The notes: generated by a model not told the origin, from the letters alone. 64,000 nt of DNA from Achatina immaculata (GCA_009760885.1 CM019701.1:12297963-12361962), one strand, 5' to 3'; positions 21,451 to 32,509 are shown, counted from the first letter of the stretch. Numbers and translations: made by a program.

Positions 21451-21909
21451 CATTTAAAGAAACTTCTTATAACCTACATAATGTACGTCTGCCTGGCAAA
21501 TCTCCACCAAATTCTTCACTGACCACTTTTGAAAACCCGTCTTTTCTAGTATGTATACACCCTTTGAAGAAGAAAGCAGACTATGCATTTACTTTAGCTG
21601 TAGTTTTAAAAATTAAAGTTTTAGGACCTTTCTAGATCTGCGAGCTCTAGCACTGTATTTATTGTTTTAGAGAGAAGACTTTTATTGTCTCAAGTAATTG
21701 ATAGATACAGCTTTAAGCAGTGTCACAACCTGCAGAATGTAAGCATTTGTGTCAAGTACAGATAATGTATGTTATGAGACTTCATGCAGTGTCACAATCT
21801 GTAGAATGTAACCATTTATATCTAGTAATGTTTTGTATAGGACTTCAAAGAGTTTCACAGTCTTCAGAGCGTAATCATTTATATCTTGTATATATGGTCA
21901 TCTATACTT
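21451..21909. other. Non-coding, weak ~70-bp repetition
   Basis: GTCACAAYCTGYAGAATGTA recurs around 21722, 21789 and 21855 with drift. No gene. Confidence 0.5.
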
Positions 21910-22330
21910 CAGTCAGTCAGTCATTTGCATGTCCCTTGCGGAACTTTGGCTCCCTAACAGCTCTCCTGTAGGTCTCTCGGTTGTAAGTAAGATGGGCTGC
22001 TGCTGATGTATCCATTTGCAGATTATCAACGATGACTTGCAGCCATCTTTGGCTTGGTCTTCCTCTCTTTCTTTTTCCCATTATGTACCCTTCCAAGACG
22101 GTCTTCTCTAGATTATCATGACGTTTAATGTGTCCAGAATATTTGAGTTTTCTCTCTTTAATCCTCTTTACTAGCCAGCCTTCTTCAATATTAAGTTCTT
22201 GTAGTATGGATATATTTTTTCTTTTTCGTGTCCATGATATTTGAAGACCTCTTCTGTAGCATTTACATTCAAAGACATTTATGTGTTTCTCAGCTGTTTT
22301 GTTGACTGTCCAGGTCTCACAGGCACATGT
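21910..22330 (-). mobile_element. LINE 3' fragment (family G), first of two head-to-tail copies
   Basis: Minus-strand text matches the copy at 22336-22650 almost base for base, for example CCTTGCGGAACTTTG at its end and GGGAAAAAGAAAGAGAGGAA in the basic block. It extends further 5' into a TCTCAGCTGTTTTGTTGA-containing region shared with 24857-25330. The frame is broken. Confidence 0.8.
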
Positions 22331-22335
22331 TTATA

Positions 22336-22650
22336 AATGTTTCATTCATTCATTCATTTGCATGTCCCTTGCGGAACTTTGCCTCCCAAACAGCACTCCT
22401 GTAGGCCTCTCGGTTGTGAGCAAGATGGCCTGCTGCTGTTGCATCCATTTCCAGATTGTCAACGATGTCTTGCAGCCATCTTCGTCTTGGTCTTCCTCTT
22501 TTTCTTTTTCCCATTATGTATCCTTCCAATACGGTCTTCTCTAAATTATCATGACGTTTAATGTGTCCAAAATATTTCACTTTTCTCTCTTTAATCCTCT
22601 TCACTAGCCAGCCTTCTTCAATGTTAAGCTCTTGTAGTATAGATATATTT
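22336..22650 (-). mobile_element. LINE 3' fragment (family G), open C-terminal frame
   Basis: Minus-strand frame: RIKERKVKYFGHIKRHD, then KRKRGRPRRRWLQDIVDNL, then HNREAYRSAVWEAKFRKG, followed by GAATGAATGAATG as tail (22344-22360). This is the RTE-like C-terminal block with a (GAAT)n tail. It is 5' truncated at about 22650 and lies head-to-tail with the copy to its left. Confidence 0.88.
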
Positions 22651-23339
22651 GTTTATAAATATGTAATACCTAATATATGTAATAATTTATATGTAGTATA
22701 TGTAATGTTTTGTATGGGGCTTCATAAAGTGTCACCATCTACGTCATGTATGTCATTCTATGTCATTCTATGTCATTCTATGTCATTCTATGTCATTTAT
22801 ATATCTAATGTCTAGCGCCTGTACTTCTGGACTCTCTTACATCTATTGTCAAGTTACTCCGTACTTCTGTTCTTGACATTCGTTGTACCAGAAGTGCAAT
22901 TCTTGTTCTCATAAGTTTAACCTAAATGTGAACTGACCTTGCTGAGTAACCGTTGCCTACCCTTTGTCTGATGACTAACAGCTCTGCTTCCTGGCCACGT
23001 GACCTTGGAAGCATCTCATGGAGGCGATAACACTTGTCTGTTCACTACACAGGAAAATACTTCATTTAGGAAAGTTATCACTTTGTGAACAAAATATACA
23101 TGCACGTCCCGGAGGTCGTGACAACCTAGACCATGTGAAACATAAATTCAAAGGAAACACAGATGTGGTTTTAGAGGCGGACGAAACACCCCAGACGATC
23201 AAATGAATCTCTGAGAGAAATTCCAGAACGTCAAAGACGTTTTTTCAAACCATGAGAAAAAGCCAGTCAAACTTGTTTTGACATGTCAAGACAAAAGTTA
23301 AGGAACTTGTCAGTTACTGGAAAACGCAAGGGAAAACTG
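22651..23339. other. Non-coding, with a short 10-bp repeat
   Basis: TATGTCATTC is repeated five times at about 22747-22797. Otherwise nothing recognised. Confidence 0.6.
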
Positions 23340-23800
23340 AAAAGCGGATAATCATAGATAGAGAGAAAAAGATATATAGGCAGAAAGAGACACACAGACA
23401 GAGATAGAGATAGATAGATAAAGAGAGAGAGAGAGAAAGACAAATAGAGAAGAAGAATCATACAGAGAAGAGACAGAAATTGATAGAGAAAAACAGACAT
23501 ACTGTGAAAGAAAGAGAGAAGATACATACAGAGAGAAAGAAACGTAACAAAGAAAGAGACAAATAGGGAGAAAGAGACATACAGAGACAACCAGAGTGAC
23601 TGAGACAATAGAGACGTACAAAGAAAGAGACATACAGAGACAACCAGAGTGACTGAGACAATAGAGACGTACAAAGAAAGAGACATACAGAGAAAAAGAC
23701 AAAGAGAAAAGATATATACAGAGAGAGAGAGACAGAGAGAGAGAGAGAGACAGAGAGAGAGAAAGACTTAGAGAGAGGGAGAGAAACAGAGGCAGAGAAC
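23340..23800. repeat. GA-rich low-complexity tract with a 53-bp direct duplication
   Basis: GAGAAAGAGACATACAGAG-type sequence. A 53-bp segment containing CCAGAGTGACTGAGACAATA is present twice in direct tandem at about 23585-23690. Minus-strand Ser/Leu/Val frames are artefacts. Confidence 0.85.
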
Positions 23801-24275
23801 AAAAATAACTTCGACACGAAAAGAAAGTTTCTGAATTTAGAGTCGAGAAACATGAACCTGAGGTTTCTCGACTCGACGATTCGATTCGATTCGACTCGAC
23901 TCAAGAAGGATCGACAATTGAAAGAAAAGACATTGGAAAAAGTGCAACGGACAAAGAATGAAAACAGCTGAATGATGCAGCAGGTAAACTGCATTTGAAA
24001 GAATTTCTTCTTTTAAAAATAGGAACGAAATAGGAAGTTAGAATTACTTTTCTAAAGCAACTTTAAGCTAGGGTAAGCTCCATAACGTTGTGTTTATGAC
24101 CAGCGTTTGAAACTCGATAATTCGTTTGGAAGTCGAGTTTATTTACGGAGGATTTTATCTGAATGTATAGCTTGGAAACTACCAGTAACAGCCTCCAACC
24201 AGAAGGTCTCACCGTGTGTCTCGTTATGTATCTCTGCCCAATTCTTTACCCTTTAAAAATAAAGATTATTCATTC
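23801..24275. other. Non-coding, with a perfect 12-bp hairpin
   Basis: GAGTCGAGAAAC at 23840-23851 and its exact reverse complement GTTTCTCGACTC at 23863-23874 are separated by 11 nt. GATTCGATTCGATTCGAC follows at about 23878. No gene. Confidence 0.6.
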
Positions 24276-24279
24276 ATTC

Positions 24280-24680
24280 ATTCTCGTTGTGTCTCACTGT
24301 GTTTCATTATGTGTCTCACTTTGTGTTTCTTTGTTAGACTTTGTGTATGTCTCAGTGTCCATTCGTGTCTTCTTGTGTGTGTTGCTTTGCATCTGCTTGC
24401 GTGTCTCGCTGTTTCGTTGTGTGTCTTAGTTTGTGTCTCAGTTTGTGTCTAATTTCTTATTTGTGTTTCACTCTGTCTAATTGAGTGCCCCTTTATGTGT
24501 CTCTATGTATGTCTCACTGTGTCTCGTTTTGTGTCTCATTATGTGTCTCATTTTGTGCGCCATGTTGTGTCTTACACTGTGTCTAATTGTGTGTATCATT
24601 GTCTTTCGATGTGTGTCTCATTGTGTCTGGATGCATGTCTCATTGTTTCTCGATGTGTATCTCATTGTGTCTGAGAATGT
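24280..24680. repeat. Degenerate TGTGTCTCATTG repeat
   Basis: Roughly 12- to 20-bp imperfect units of TGTGTCTCATTGTGTCT over about 400 bp, ending about 10 bp from the splice donor of the LDLa exon at 24690-24797. Confidence 0.85.
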
Positions 24681-24689
24681 CACACTCAC

Positions 24690-24797
24690 CGCAGTCAAGC
24701 TCATCTTTCCCATTGTCACAGTCGACCTGAGTGTCACATCTCTGTAGCTTGTTGATACAAGTAGTCGTATTGCACTGGAACTCCGTTGGAAGACATC
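24690..24797 (-). CDS. LDLa-module exon
   Basis: Minus-strand exon of 108 nt, phase 1-1. The acceptor is TCTATATAG (exon from 24797) and the donor TGCG|GTGAGTGTG (last base 24690). It encodes GCLPTEFQCNTTTCINKL, then QRCDTQVDCDNGKDE, ending LDC. Six cysteines and the D-N-G-K-D-E calcium cage are present (Lys replaces the usual Ser). The acceptor is embedded in a TATC/GATA-like microsatellite that supplies the pyrimidine-poor tract, so splicing efficiency may be modest. Next exon in the transcript: 15134-15253, across an intron of about 9.4 kb. Confidence 0.9.
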
Positions 24798-24856
24798 CTA
24801 TATAGATAGATATATGGATGAATGGACGGATGGACAGACAGACAGACAGATAGATA

Positions 24857-25330
24857 GCTGTAAGCAAGATGGCCTGCTGCTGGTGCATTCATTTACAGAT
24901 CATCAACTGTGTCTTGCAGCCATCTTCGCCTTGGTCTTCCTCTCTTTCTTTTTCCCCATTATGCACCCTTCCAAGACGGTTTTCTCTAAATTATCATGAC
25001 GTTTAATGTGTCCAAGATATTTAAGTTTTCTTTCTTTAATCTTCTTTACTAGCCAGCCTTCTTCAATATTAAATTCTTGTAGCATGGATGTATGTGTTCT
25101 TGTCTGCGTTCATGATATTTGAAGAACTCTTCTGTGGCATTTACATTTAAAGGCATTTATGTGTTTCTCAGCTGTTTTGTTAAGTGTCCAGGTCTCTCAG
25201 GCATATGTTGCGATGGGAAAGATGCATGAGCTTAAGAATCTTATTTTTTGTCTGTTCCTCTCCATAGCTTCTTTAGTTGTGTTACTTTTTGAAGAGCTAT
25301 AGATGTCCTACTTTTACTCTCCCTCGTTGT
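24857..25330 (-). mobile_element. LINE 3' fragment (family G), longest 5' extent
   Basis: Minus-strand pieces: FLSSCIFPIATYA, ETWTLNKTAEKHINAF, RRVLQIS, then KIKERKLKYLGHIKRHD, LEKTVLEG and a Lys/Arg-rich block. It matches 21910-22330 and 22336-22650. It is frameshifted and dead, and abuts the acceptor side of the LDLa exon at 24690-24797. Confidence 0.82.
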
Positions 25331-25734
25331 ATCTCCATTATTAGTTAGTAAGATACAACATAATCAAAACTCCACTTCTTCAAATTTCTAGATAGATAAA
25401 TAAAGAATGGAAATGGACATTTTTTAAAAAATCTAAAAATAAACTAAATAAAGAATGGAAATGAACATTTTTTTTTAAAAATCTAAAAATAAACTGGATA
25501 ATAGTGAAGTTATAAAATGACATATAAATAAAAGTAAATTTAATATTGAACAGTAACACTACGTTCATGAGTGTAGCTTATATACAAATAGATTGAGTCC
25601 ATGAAATAACAAATTGTATGAGAGTCAAAACAACAAATAATGTCATGAAAACAACGTACGACAATCTCTCATCACTCTTTTTCGTTTCATTTTGACTTCT
25701 ATCAAAACATACATCGAGCTACACCTACAGAAGC
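25331..25734. other. AT-rich non-coding sequence
   Basis: A segment with AAAGAATGGAAATGRACAT is duplicated in tandem at about 25402 and 25451 (period 49 to 50). Nothing else seen. Confidence 0.5.
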
Positions 25735-26245
25735 CACACATCTGCTTACCAGCTTACCACACACATGGACATCGAGCCACACCCACAGAAGCCACACATC
25801 TGCTTACCAAACACATCCACCCCGAGCTACACCCACAGAAGCCACACATCTGCTTACCACACACGTCCACCCCGAGCTACACCCACAGAAGCCACACATC
25901 TGCTTACCACACACATCCACCCCGAGCTACACCCACAGAAGCCACACATCTACTTATCACACACATCCACCCGAGCTACACCCACAGAAGCCACACATCT
26001 ACTTATCACATACATCCACCCGAGCTACACCCACAGAAGCCACACATCTACTTATCACATACATCCACCCGAGCTACACCCACAGAAGCCACACATCTAC
26101 TTATCACATACATCCACCCGAGCTACACTCACAGACGCCGCATATCTACTTACCACACACATCCACCCCGAGCTACACCCACAGAAGCCACCCATCTACT
26201 TATCACATACATCCACCCCCACCAACACCCACAGACGCCGCACAT
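25735..26245. repeat. Minisatellite, 49-50 bp x 10, derived from an LDLa exon splice donor
   Basis: Each unit contains CTGCTTACCACACACATC or a variant. The minus strand of this is GATGTGTGTGGTAAGCAG, the same as the end of the LDLa exon at 26254-26409 with its donor (GATGTGTGTG|GTAAGC). The repeat thus copies about 10 exon bases plus the start of the intron. Units at 25740-25920 and one near 26145 keep GGTAAG, while those at about 25945-26120 and 26200 read GATAAG and have lost the GT. Plus-strand Pro/His/Thr frames are artefacts. Confidence 0.9.
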
Positions 26246-26253
26246 TTGCTTAC

Positions 26254-26409
26254 CACACACATCGACCGCTTCGTCTCTGCCGTTGTCGCAGTGTGTCACG
26301 CCGTCACAAGTGAAGCTGGATGGGACGCAATCGTTGGCCTCGTTCTCACATCTGAAAGCCTGGACATCTGCGCAGATATTTAATCTCCCATCAGCTTTAA
26401 GGTCAACAG
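26254..26409 (-). CDS. LDLa-module exon, most upstream in this window
   Basis: Minus-strand exon of 156 nt, phase 1-1. The acceptor is a strong CATTTCTTTCTTTCAG (exon from 26409) and the donor TGTG|GTAAGC (last base 26254). It encodes a short linker, then CADVQAFRCENEANDCVP, then FTCDGVTHCDNGRDE and a final VDVC. Six cysteines fit LDLa, with D-N-G-R-D-E as calcium cage. The linker of about 15 residues before the first Cys makes it longer than its sisters. Its own donor has been copied into the adjacent array at 25735-26245, which places several decoy donors just downstream in the pre-mRNA. Confidence 0.92.
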
Positions 26410-26566
26410 CTGAAAGAAAGAAATGTCCTGGAATCATTTTAAGAAAAAAAAAAGATCTTTATTTGTGAGAAGGAAGAAGGCAACGTTAGCTGGTTATCAG
26501 ACAGATACTATAATCTTGTGATCAAGAACTTCTCAAGGTCTCCGTGTTAAATCTGCTTATATATCA

Positions 26567-27050
26567 GCCAACACATCTTTATGAATGAATGTTAGAAAAC
26601 GAGTCCTAAAATGCTATATTGAACCTATCTTGTTATATGGAAGTTTACATGGACAATAGGAAGGTCTGCACAAAAAACATTGGAAGCAATAGAAATGTGG
26701 TTTATTAGAAGAATGTTGCGAATCCCCTGGACACCAAAAATAACTAATGAAGAATGTTTGAGAAGATCTGGACAGACAAAAAACTCTTGTAAAAATTAAG
26801 AGAGAGACAATGTATTTTCATAGGGCATACAGTGAGAAGAGGGGGCATTGAAATTATTGTAACAACAGGAAAAATAGACGGACAAAGATCCAGGGGAAGA
26901 CAAAGAGAAATGATACTGGAAAGTCTGACGGGATGGTGTGGGAGGAGATCACCAACTGAAATGATGGCCTCTTTGAAGGATCGTGTACCTTGGAGAAGCA
27001 TAATAGCCAACGCCAGTCGGCACGGCACCTGATGATGATCATCATCATAT
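26567..27050 (+). mobile_element. RTE-like LINE fragment (family of 4117-5308)
   Basis: Nucleotide text is close to 4850-5300: AATGTTAGAAAACGAGTCCT, then GAATGTTGCGAATCCCCTGG, ending at GTCGGCACGGCACCTGATGA. The short frame RRGGIEIIVTTGKIDGQ is open at 26832-27032, but upstream frames are broken by indels. Dead 5'-truncated copy. Confidence 0.88.
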
Positions 27051-27299
27051 TTACTACAGGCTGATGTGCTCCTTCGTTCTACAGGGACTGGTTTGGTCTT
27101 TGTGGTAGTGGACTTTACACAGAAGCTTGTGTCTCTGGTTAACCCTGGATTTGTACACAATCTGTCAAGAAGAGAAGGGAGACGGCTGGCTACCTTGCTG
27201 TAGTCTTTCCGCTTACCTGTCATAGCAACAGCAACAAACAAACTGAAGACTAAACTTGGAAGGGTAGCATAATATCATCCTCAGGGAAAATTGACGCTA

Positions 27300-27790
27300 A
27301 AGTTGAGAACAGGTGCAATAAAGCGAATCAGGTTGTTGAACAAATGACTCCTTTACTGAAAAACAAATACATGACAACTGAAACAAAAAGGGACTGTACA
27401 ACAAAATCTTCCTCCAAACAAGTATGCTACCAATGTCAAACATAGACACAAACAGCGAAAATCATCACGACAGAAATTAGACATTTAAGGAGAATATTAA
27501 ATGTGACAAGAAGAGACAAAATAATAAATGACACCACCAGGGCAAAGGTTGGAGTAACACCAGAATTAAATTATATCCATAAACAGCAAATCTAATGGTC
27601 TGGCCACGTTACACGGATACCACCAGACAGTATATCACAGACAACATTCACACTAAGAACAGAGGAAGAGGCCACCCACGCGGGAGATGGAGTGAGGAAA
27701 CTACAGCAGATTAAATATCCAGTTATATGAATCAAATTGTCGAGCCCTATTAAGACTAACTATTGTCATCTCATCACAGAAAGGTATAAG
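27300..27790 (+). mobile_element. Decayed LINE C-terminal fragment (another family)
   Basis: Plus-strand pieces TTEIRHLRRILNVTRRDKI, VGVTPELNYIHKQQI and WSGHVTRIP align with the post-RT block of craniofacial-type RTE proteins (typical forms read RVxGVTRRDKIRNE and WWGHLxRM). Stops between the pieces show decay. No tail identified. Confidence 0.65.
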
Positions 27791-28435
27791 AGGTAAGAGA
27801 CAAGACAAGACGAGACAAGACTTGGAAAGGGTATTGTTAATTATCAAGAAGGATGGTACTGATTGTAAGGACCTTTCTGGCTGCCGTCTTGCCAAGTTCG
27901 CGAGAACTGCTACTTTTCATTCAGTATTTGAGTTTTTTTGTCTCTGTTTTTTTTTTTTTTTGTCTTGTACATTTCAAGTAACTGCTAGCGAGAACGTTTT
28001 GTCAGCTGATGCTGTAGTGAAGATGTTGTCAGCTAACATTCTCACCAAGAAGCAAGTATTACAAGAGACATTTCACTAAAAGAATGTCTTATCATTCGTT
28101 TCTGTACTTCCTCTTCTACAAGCCGCATAAACATGTTCAATTACCGCAGAAAAGACAGAACTTTAGGCCGAAGTAAAGACTGTCGTCTGGACCAAACTCT
28201 TGACCGAAGTCAAGACCGTGGTTCAAATTGAAATTTAGACCGAAGTCTAGGCTGAGCTCATTAAGACCATGGTGTGGAGCGAAAATGTATGTCCGGCCCA
28301 AAAGTCTAGGCCGAAGTCAAGGCCGCGGTTTGGACTTGGGATGTTGCAGATGGCCGAAGTTGAAAAATATTTACTGGGAGATTCTCCAACACACGCAGAT
28401 TATGGCAATAAAACTGGAACAGAATCTGTGAAACA
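27791..28435. other. Non-coding, weak GACCGAAGTC repetition
   Basis: Between about 28160 and 28350 phrases like GACCGAAGTCAAGACCG recur at irregular spacing. No gene recognised. Confidence 0.5.
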
Positions 28436-28620
28436 TCACCAGAAACTGAAGATAACTTCGTTCTAAAGACAGAAACTGAAGATAACTTCGTTCTAAAGAC
28501 AGAAACTGAAGATAACTTCGTTCTAAAGACAGAAACTGAAGATAACTTCGTTCTAAAGACAGAAACTGAAGATAACTTCGTTCTAAAGACAGAAACTGAA
28601 GATAACTTAGGTCGAAAGGC
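28436..28620. repeat. Minisatellite, 30 bp x 6
   Basis: Five almost identical units with GAAACTGAAGATAACTTCGT plus one diverged end unit. There are no spacers between units, so this is not a CRISPR. Confidence 0.97.
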
Positions 28621-29560
28621 AGAAACTTAATGTAACCTCGGTGTAACGACATCACTCAGAATCTCAACCGAGCTGACATATCGTTTGAACTCATCAGAGG
28701 ATAAAGGGAACTCGGTACTTACATTCAGAGTAAACCAAAGGGTAAAATAGATAAAGCTGAATGTAAACTTTAGCTGTGAACTCAGTTTTCTTTATCCATT
28801 TGGAAATACATTCCGTTTTTCAGACTATTTTCTTATCTAAATCTAAAGCATCAAAGAAGCTGTGAGATCTATTATTAGACTCGAAATTGCTGCTCAGTGA
28901 ATTATGAATGAAAAGTTGATGTTTAATCAAAGATTTTACGCTCTCTCGTCGCAACTTTTATCTTGCAACAAAAACCTTATCTATATTCAGAAAAAAAAAA
29001 TCTCGTCTCTTTAGAAGCTAGGCTACGTTTCCGTCAGACGAATTCAGCAGCCGTTGGCGGAATAATAGACACCACGGAATCGAATCTACCAATAAAATCA
29101 ACCGAAATACGAAATGTATTCGATTAAAATTCCTTACATTATTTTCTCCTACGTAGCAATAAACGAGATATTTCATTTATCTCTACAACAAGTTCATCAG
29201 CTTCCTCCAGAAAATAAATCATAGCCCCTTGTGCAGTGCAAGATTTATCTGCCGGCGAGGTTCAGTTTTCTGAAGATAGCGAGTTTGATTTTTGTGCGGG
29301 GAGAAGTCCTTGAATGCAATTCTGATTCAGTTATCATTTTCTTCTTCTTCGTCTTCAAAGAAAAAAAAAACCTCATCATTAACACTCTTTCAGGCGGTTC
29401 TCTTTCAGGTGTAAACCTCTGCAGGTTTTTGTATTCTTTTTATGTTTTGTTTTGTTTCGTTTTAAGTGGAAAATGTAACGAGGTAGCGAGAACTCGCGAT
29501 CAATGAAGTACAGGACGAACGTAATTTGACAGCTCGACTTTTAAACATTTCTCAGCCACA
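28621..29560. other. No recognisable feature
   Basis: AT-rich. The plus-strand frame at 29231-29506 shows no family motif. Confidence 0.5.
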
Positions 29561-29564
29561 AAGT

Positions 29565-29745
29565 AAGACGTTTTAGATGTTGTAAAAGAGAAAGACCAAA
29601 ACCAAGATGGCCGCAAGATATCGTTGACTATCTGCAGATGGACGCAGCAGCAGCAGGCCATCTTGTTCACAATCGAGAGGCCTACAGGAGTGCTGTTAGG
29701 GAGGCAAAGTTCCGCAAGGGACATGCAAATGAATGAATTAAAAAG
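29565..29745 (+). mobile_element. LINE 3' fragment (family G), plus orientation
   Basis: Reverse complement of the family G tail: CAAGATGGCCGCAAGATATC, then GGCAAAGTTCCGCAAGGGAC and GAATGAATTAAAA. The frame is broken. It is short and 5' truncated, and ends just before the 64-bp array. Confidence 0.85.
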
Positions 29746-29754
29746 AGAAAATGG

Positions 29755-30190
29755 CAAGTGTGTGACGGAGATAGATGTCAGAATTGTTGTGAGACGAGAA
29801 GCCTCTTAGGAAGTAGAGAAAGTGTGTGACGGAGATAGATGTCAGAATTGTTGTAAGACGAGAATATTAATAGGAAGTAGATAAAGTGTGTGACGGAGAT
29901 AGATGTCAGAATTGTTGTAAGACGAGAAGATTCCTAGGAAGTAGATAAAGTGTGTGACGGAGATAGATGTCAGAATTGTTGTAAGACGAGAAGATTCCTA
30001 GGAAGTAGATAAAGTGTGTGATGGAGATAGATGTCAGAATTGTTGTAAGACGAGAAGATTCCTAGGAAGTAGATAAAGTGTGTGACGGAGATAGATGTCA
30101 GAATTGTTGTAAGACGAGAAGATTCCTAGGAAGTAGATAAAGTGTGTGATGGAGATAGAAATAAGAAATGTTGTGAGACGAGAAGTCTCA
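29755..30190. repeat. Minisatellite, 64 bp x about 7
   Basis: Units carry GTGTGTGACGGAGATAGATG and GACGAGAAGATTCCTAGG. Inner units are near identical. The first unit starts right after the LINE tail of 29565-29745. Confidence 0.96.
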
Positions 30191-30529
30191 TAGGAAGTAA
30201 AGAACATTCTAGAAGATGTTATCTCTAGGGTTCACAAATTGTTGGTTGCAAATCGTACTGTATGTTGTATCTAAAAGAGGACACCGATATTGTCAGTCGG
30301 GACATTACACATGGACACAAGCAACATCAGCCGGTGCATTATACACGGGACATCGGAAAAGTCAGCCGGGACATTATGCACAGGACACAAGCAAAGGAGT
30401 ACCTGTTTTCTCGGATGTAGAATTGAAAGCATGTCTATGAGGCAGAGAGAGAGACAGAGAGAGAGAGGCGCACGGAGAGGAGACGACCAGAAATTTACAG
30501 CAGAGTCACCACATATAGGGTCCTAGACT
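30191..30529. other. Non-coding, short imperfect repeats
   Basis: GGGACATTAYRCACRGGACA-like phrases recur about every 30 bp between 30295 and 30400. A short GA run lies at about 30445-30470. Confidence 0.5.
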
Positions 30530-31255
30530 GTCACGAACATGAAGAACATGAACGGTCACGAACCTGAAGAACCTGAACGGTCACGAATCTGAAGAACCTG
30601 AACGGTCACGAACGTGAAGAATCTAAATGGTCAAGAACGTGAAGAATCTAAACGATCACGAACCTGAAGAATCTAAACGGTCACGAACGTGAAGAACCTA
30701 AACGGTCACGAACCTGAAGAACCTGAAAGGTCACGAACCTAAAGAACCTAAACGGTTACGAACCTAAATAACCTGAACGGTCACGAATGTAAAGAACCAG
30801 AACGGTCACGAATGTAAAGAACCTGAACGGTCACGAATGTAAAGAACCTGAACGGTCACGAACCTGAAGAACCTGAACGGTCACGAATGTAAAGAACCTG
30901 AACGGTCACGAACCTGAAGAACCTGAACTGTCACGAATGTAAAGAACCAGAACGGTCACGAACCTAAAGAACCTGAACGGTCACGAACCTGAAGAACCTG
31001 AACGGTCACGAACCAGAACGGTCACGAATGTAAAGAACCAGAAAGATCACGAACCTGAAGAACCTGAACGGTCACGAACCTAAAGAACATGAACGATCAC
31101 GAACCTAAAGAACTTGAACGGTCACGAAGCTGGAAGAACATGAACGGTCACGAACCTGAAGAACCCGAACAGTCATGAACCTGAAGAACCCGAACAGTCA
31201 TGAACCTGAAGAACCCGAACAGTCATGAACCTGAAGAACCCGAACGGTCACTCAC
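30530..31255. repeat. Minisatellite, 25 bp x about 29
   Basis: Units carry CGGTCACGAACCTGAAGAAC. Variants AACGTGAAG, AATGTAAAG and CCTAAAG are interspersed, giving a patchwork consistent with repeated local copying. Confidence 0.96.
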
Positions 31256-31339
31256 TGGAATGTGGAATGTAAAAATTCATGGAGATCCAAGTCAAGAGGG
31301 ACCCAGTTCCTATACTCTAGCAATATTTTAGAACCACAA

Positions 31340-31602
31340 CCAGTTACAGTGGGTAAAAGTGACCCTGACATGCCTTACAGGGACATAGAGGATCTGGTGT
31401 TAGTGCCCGGATTTTCCATGACCTGTCAGCAACTAGAGGGTGACGCGGCCAGTATCACGACTGGTTGCCTTTCCTTCCTCAACTCCAGAAGGAGTCGGGG
31501 ACCCATTTCTACACCTGGGTAACTGGGACGCCTCCGGCCGGATTCGAAACGTTTATTTTCGTCATTGGAGACTAGTGCACTAACCACGTCACCATGGCTA
31601 CA
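31340..31602 (-). mobile_element. Probable tRNA-derived SINE
   Basis: Read on the minus strand from 31602, GGTGACGTGGTTAGTGC resembles an A box and GTTTCGAATCC at about 31550 fits a B box with one change, at tRNA-like spacing. The body has ACCCAGGTGTAGAAATGGGT, a self-complementary stem. The 3' end is uncertain and no target-site duplication was found. It could be tRNA-like by chance, but two boxes in the right order and spacing support a SINE head. Confidence 0.5.
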
Positions 31603-31867
31603 GCAACAGAAAGCAATATTTGTGTAGTTAAAAGTCTAGCGTACTTGAACTTGCAGACATTTGGTCCTGATTTCCCCCTGGAACGATTCTTCGTCCTTAC
31701 GCAGTTGTTCTCCACTTGACTTGGTCTTTGGCATGTTCTTCCTTCACTTCATGAGTGACAGAATAAATCTAGCAATGACAACATACAAATATGTTTGTAT
31801 GCCAGGTGTGGTCTGTCTGGAGCCAAATCTAAACTTACTTTGAAGACTTACAGACAGGCTTTTCAAT
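31603..31867. other. No recognisable feature
   Basis: Short non-coding gap between the SINE candidate and a microsatellite. Confidence 0.4.
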
Positions 31868-32106
31868 GACAGTAGTATTAGTAGTAGTAAAAGTAGTATT
31901 ATTATTAGTAGTAGTAGTAGTAGTATTAGTAGTAGTAGTAGTATTAGTAGCAGTATTAGTAGTAGTATTAGTAGTAGTATTAGTAGTAGTATTAGTAGTA
32001 GTATTAGTAGTAGTAGTAGTAGTATTAGTAGTAGTAGCAGTATTAGTAGTAGTATTAGTAGTAGTATTAGTAGTAGTAGTATTAGTAGTAGTATTAGTAG
32101 TAGTAT

Positions 32107-32139
<33 letters not shown>

Positions 32140-32460
32140 TAGTAGTAGTAGTATTAGTATTAGTATTAATAGTAATATTAGTATTAGTAAAGTATTATTA
32201 TCAGTAGCAGTATTAGTAGTAGTATTAGTAGTAGTATTAGTAGTAGTAGTAGTAATAGTATTAGTAGTAGTAGTAGTATTAGTAGTAGTATTATTAGTAG
32301 TATTAGCATTAGTAGTAGCAGTAGTAGTAGTAGTAGTAGTAGTAGTATCAGTATTAGCAGTAGTATCAGTATTAGTAGTAATATTAGTAGTAATAGTATT
32401 AGTAGTAGTAATATTAGTAGCAATATCAGTAGCAATATTAGCAGTGGTATTAGTAGTATA
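31868..32460. repeat. (AGT/ATT) trinucleotide microsatellite, about 590 bp
   Basis: AGTAGTAGTATT units in two halves separated by an AT-richer centre at about 32160-32195. It yields poly-Val or poly-Leu/Ile frames that are artefacts. Confidence 0.97.
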
Positions 32461-32509
32461 AATACTTCTACTAAGTTAACAACGAACTCATTTTCTAAAT
32501 TTGTTTCAT

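Noticed and set aside
23267..23994. Overlapping Ser/Leu/Val-rich minus-strand frames as multi-pass membrane proteins
   Set aside because: They arise from a GAGA/GACA low-complexity tract on the plus strand.
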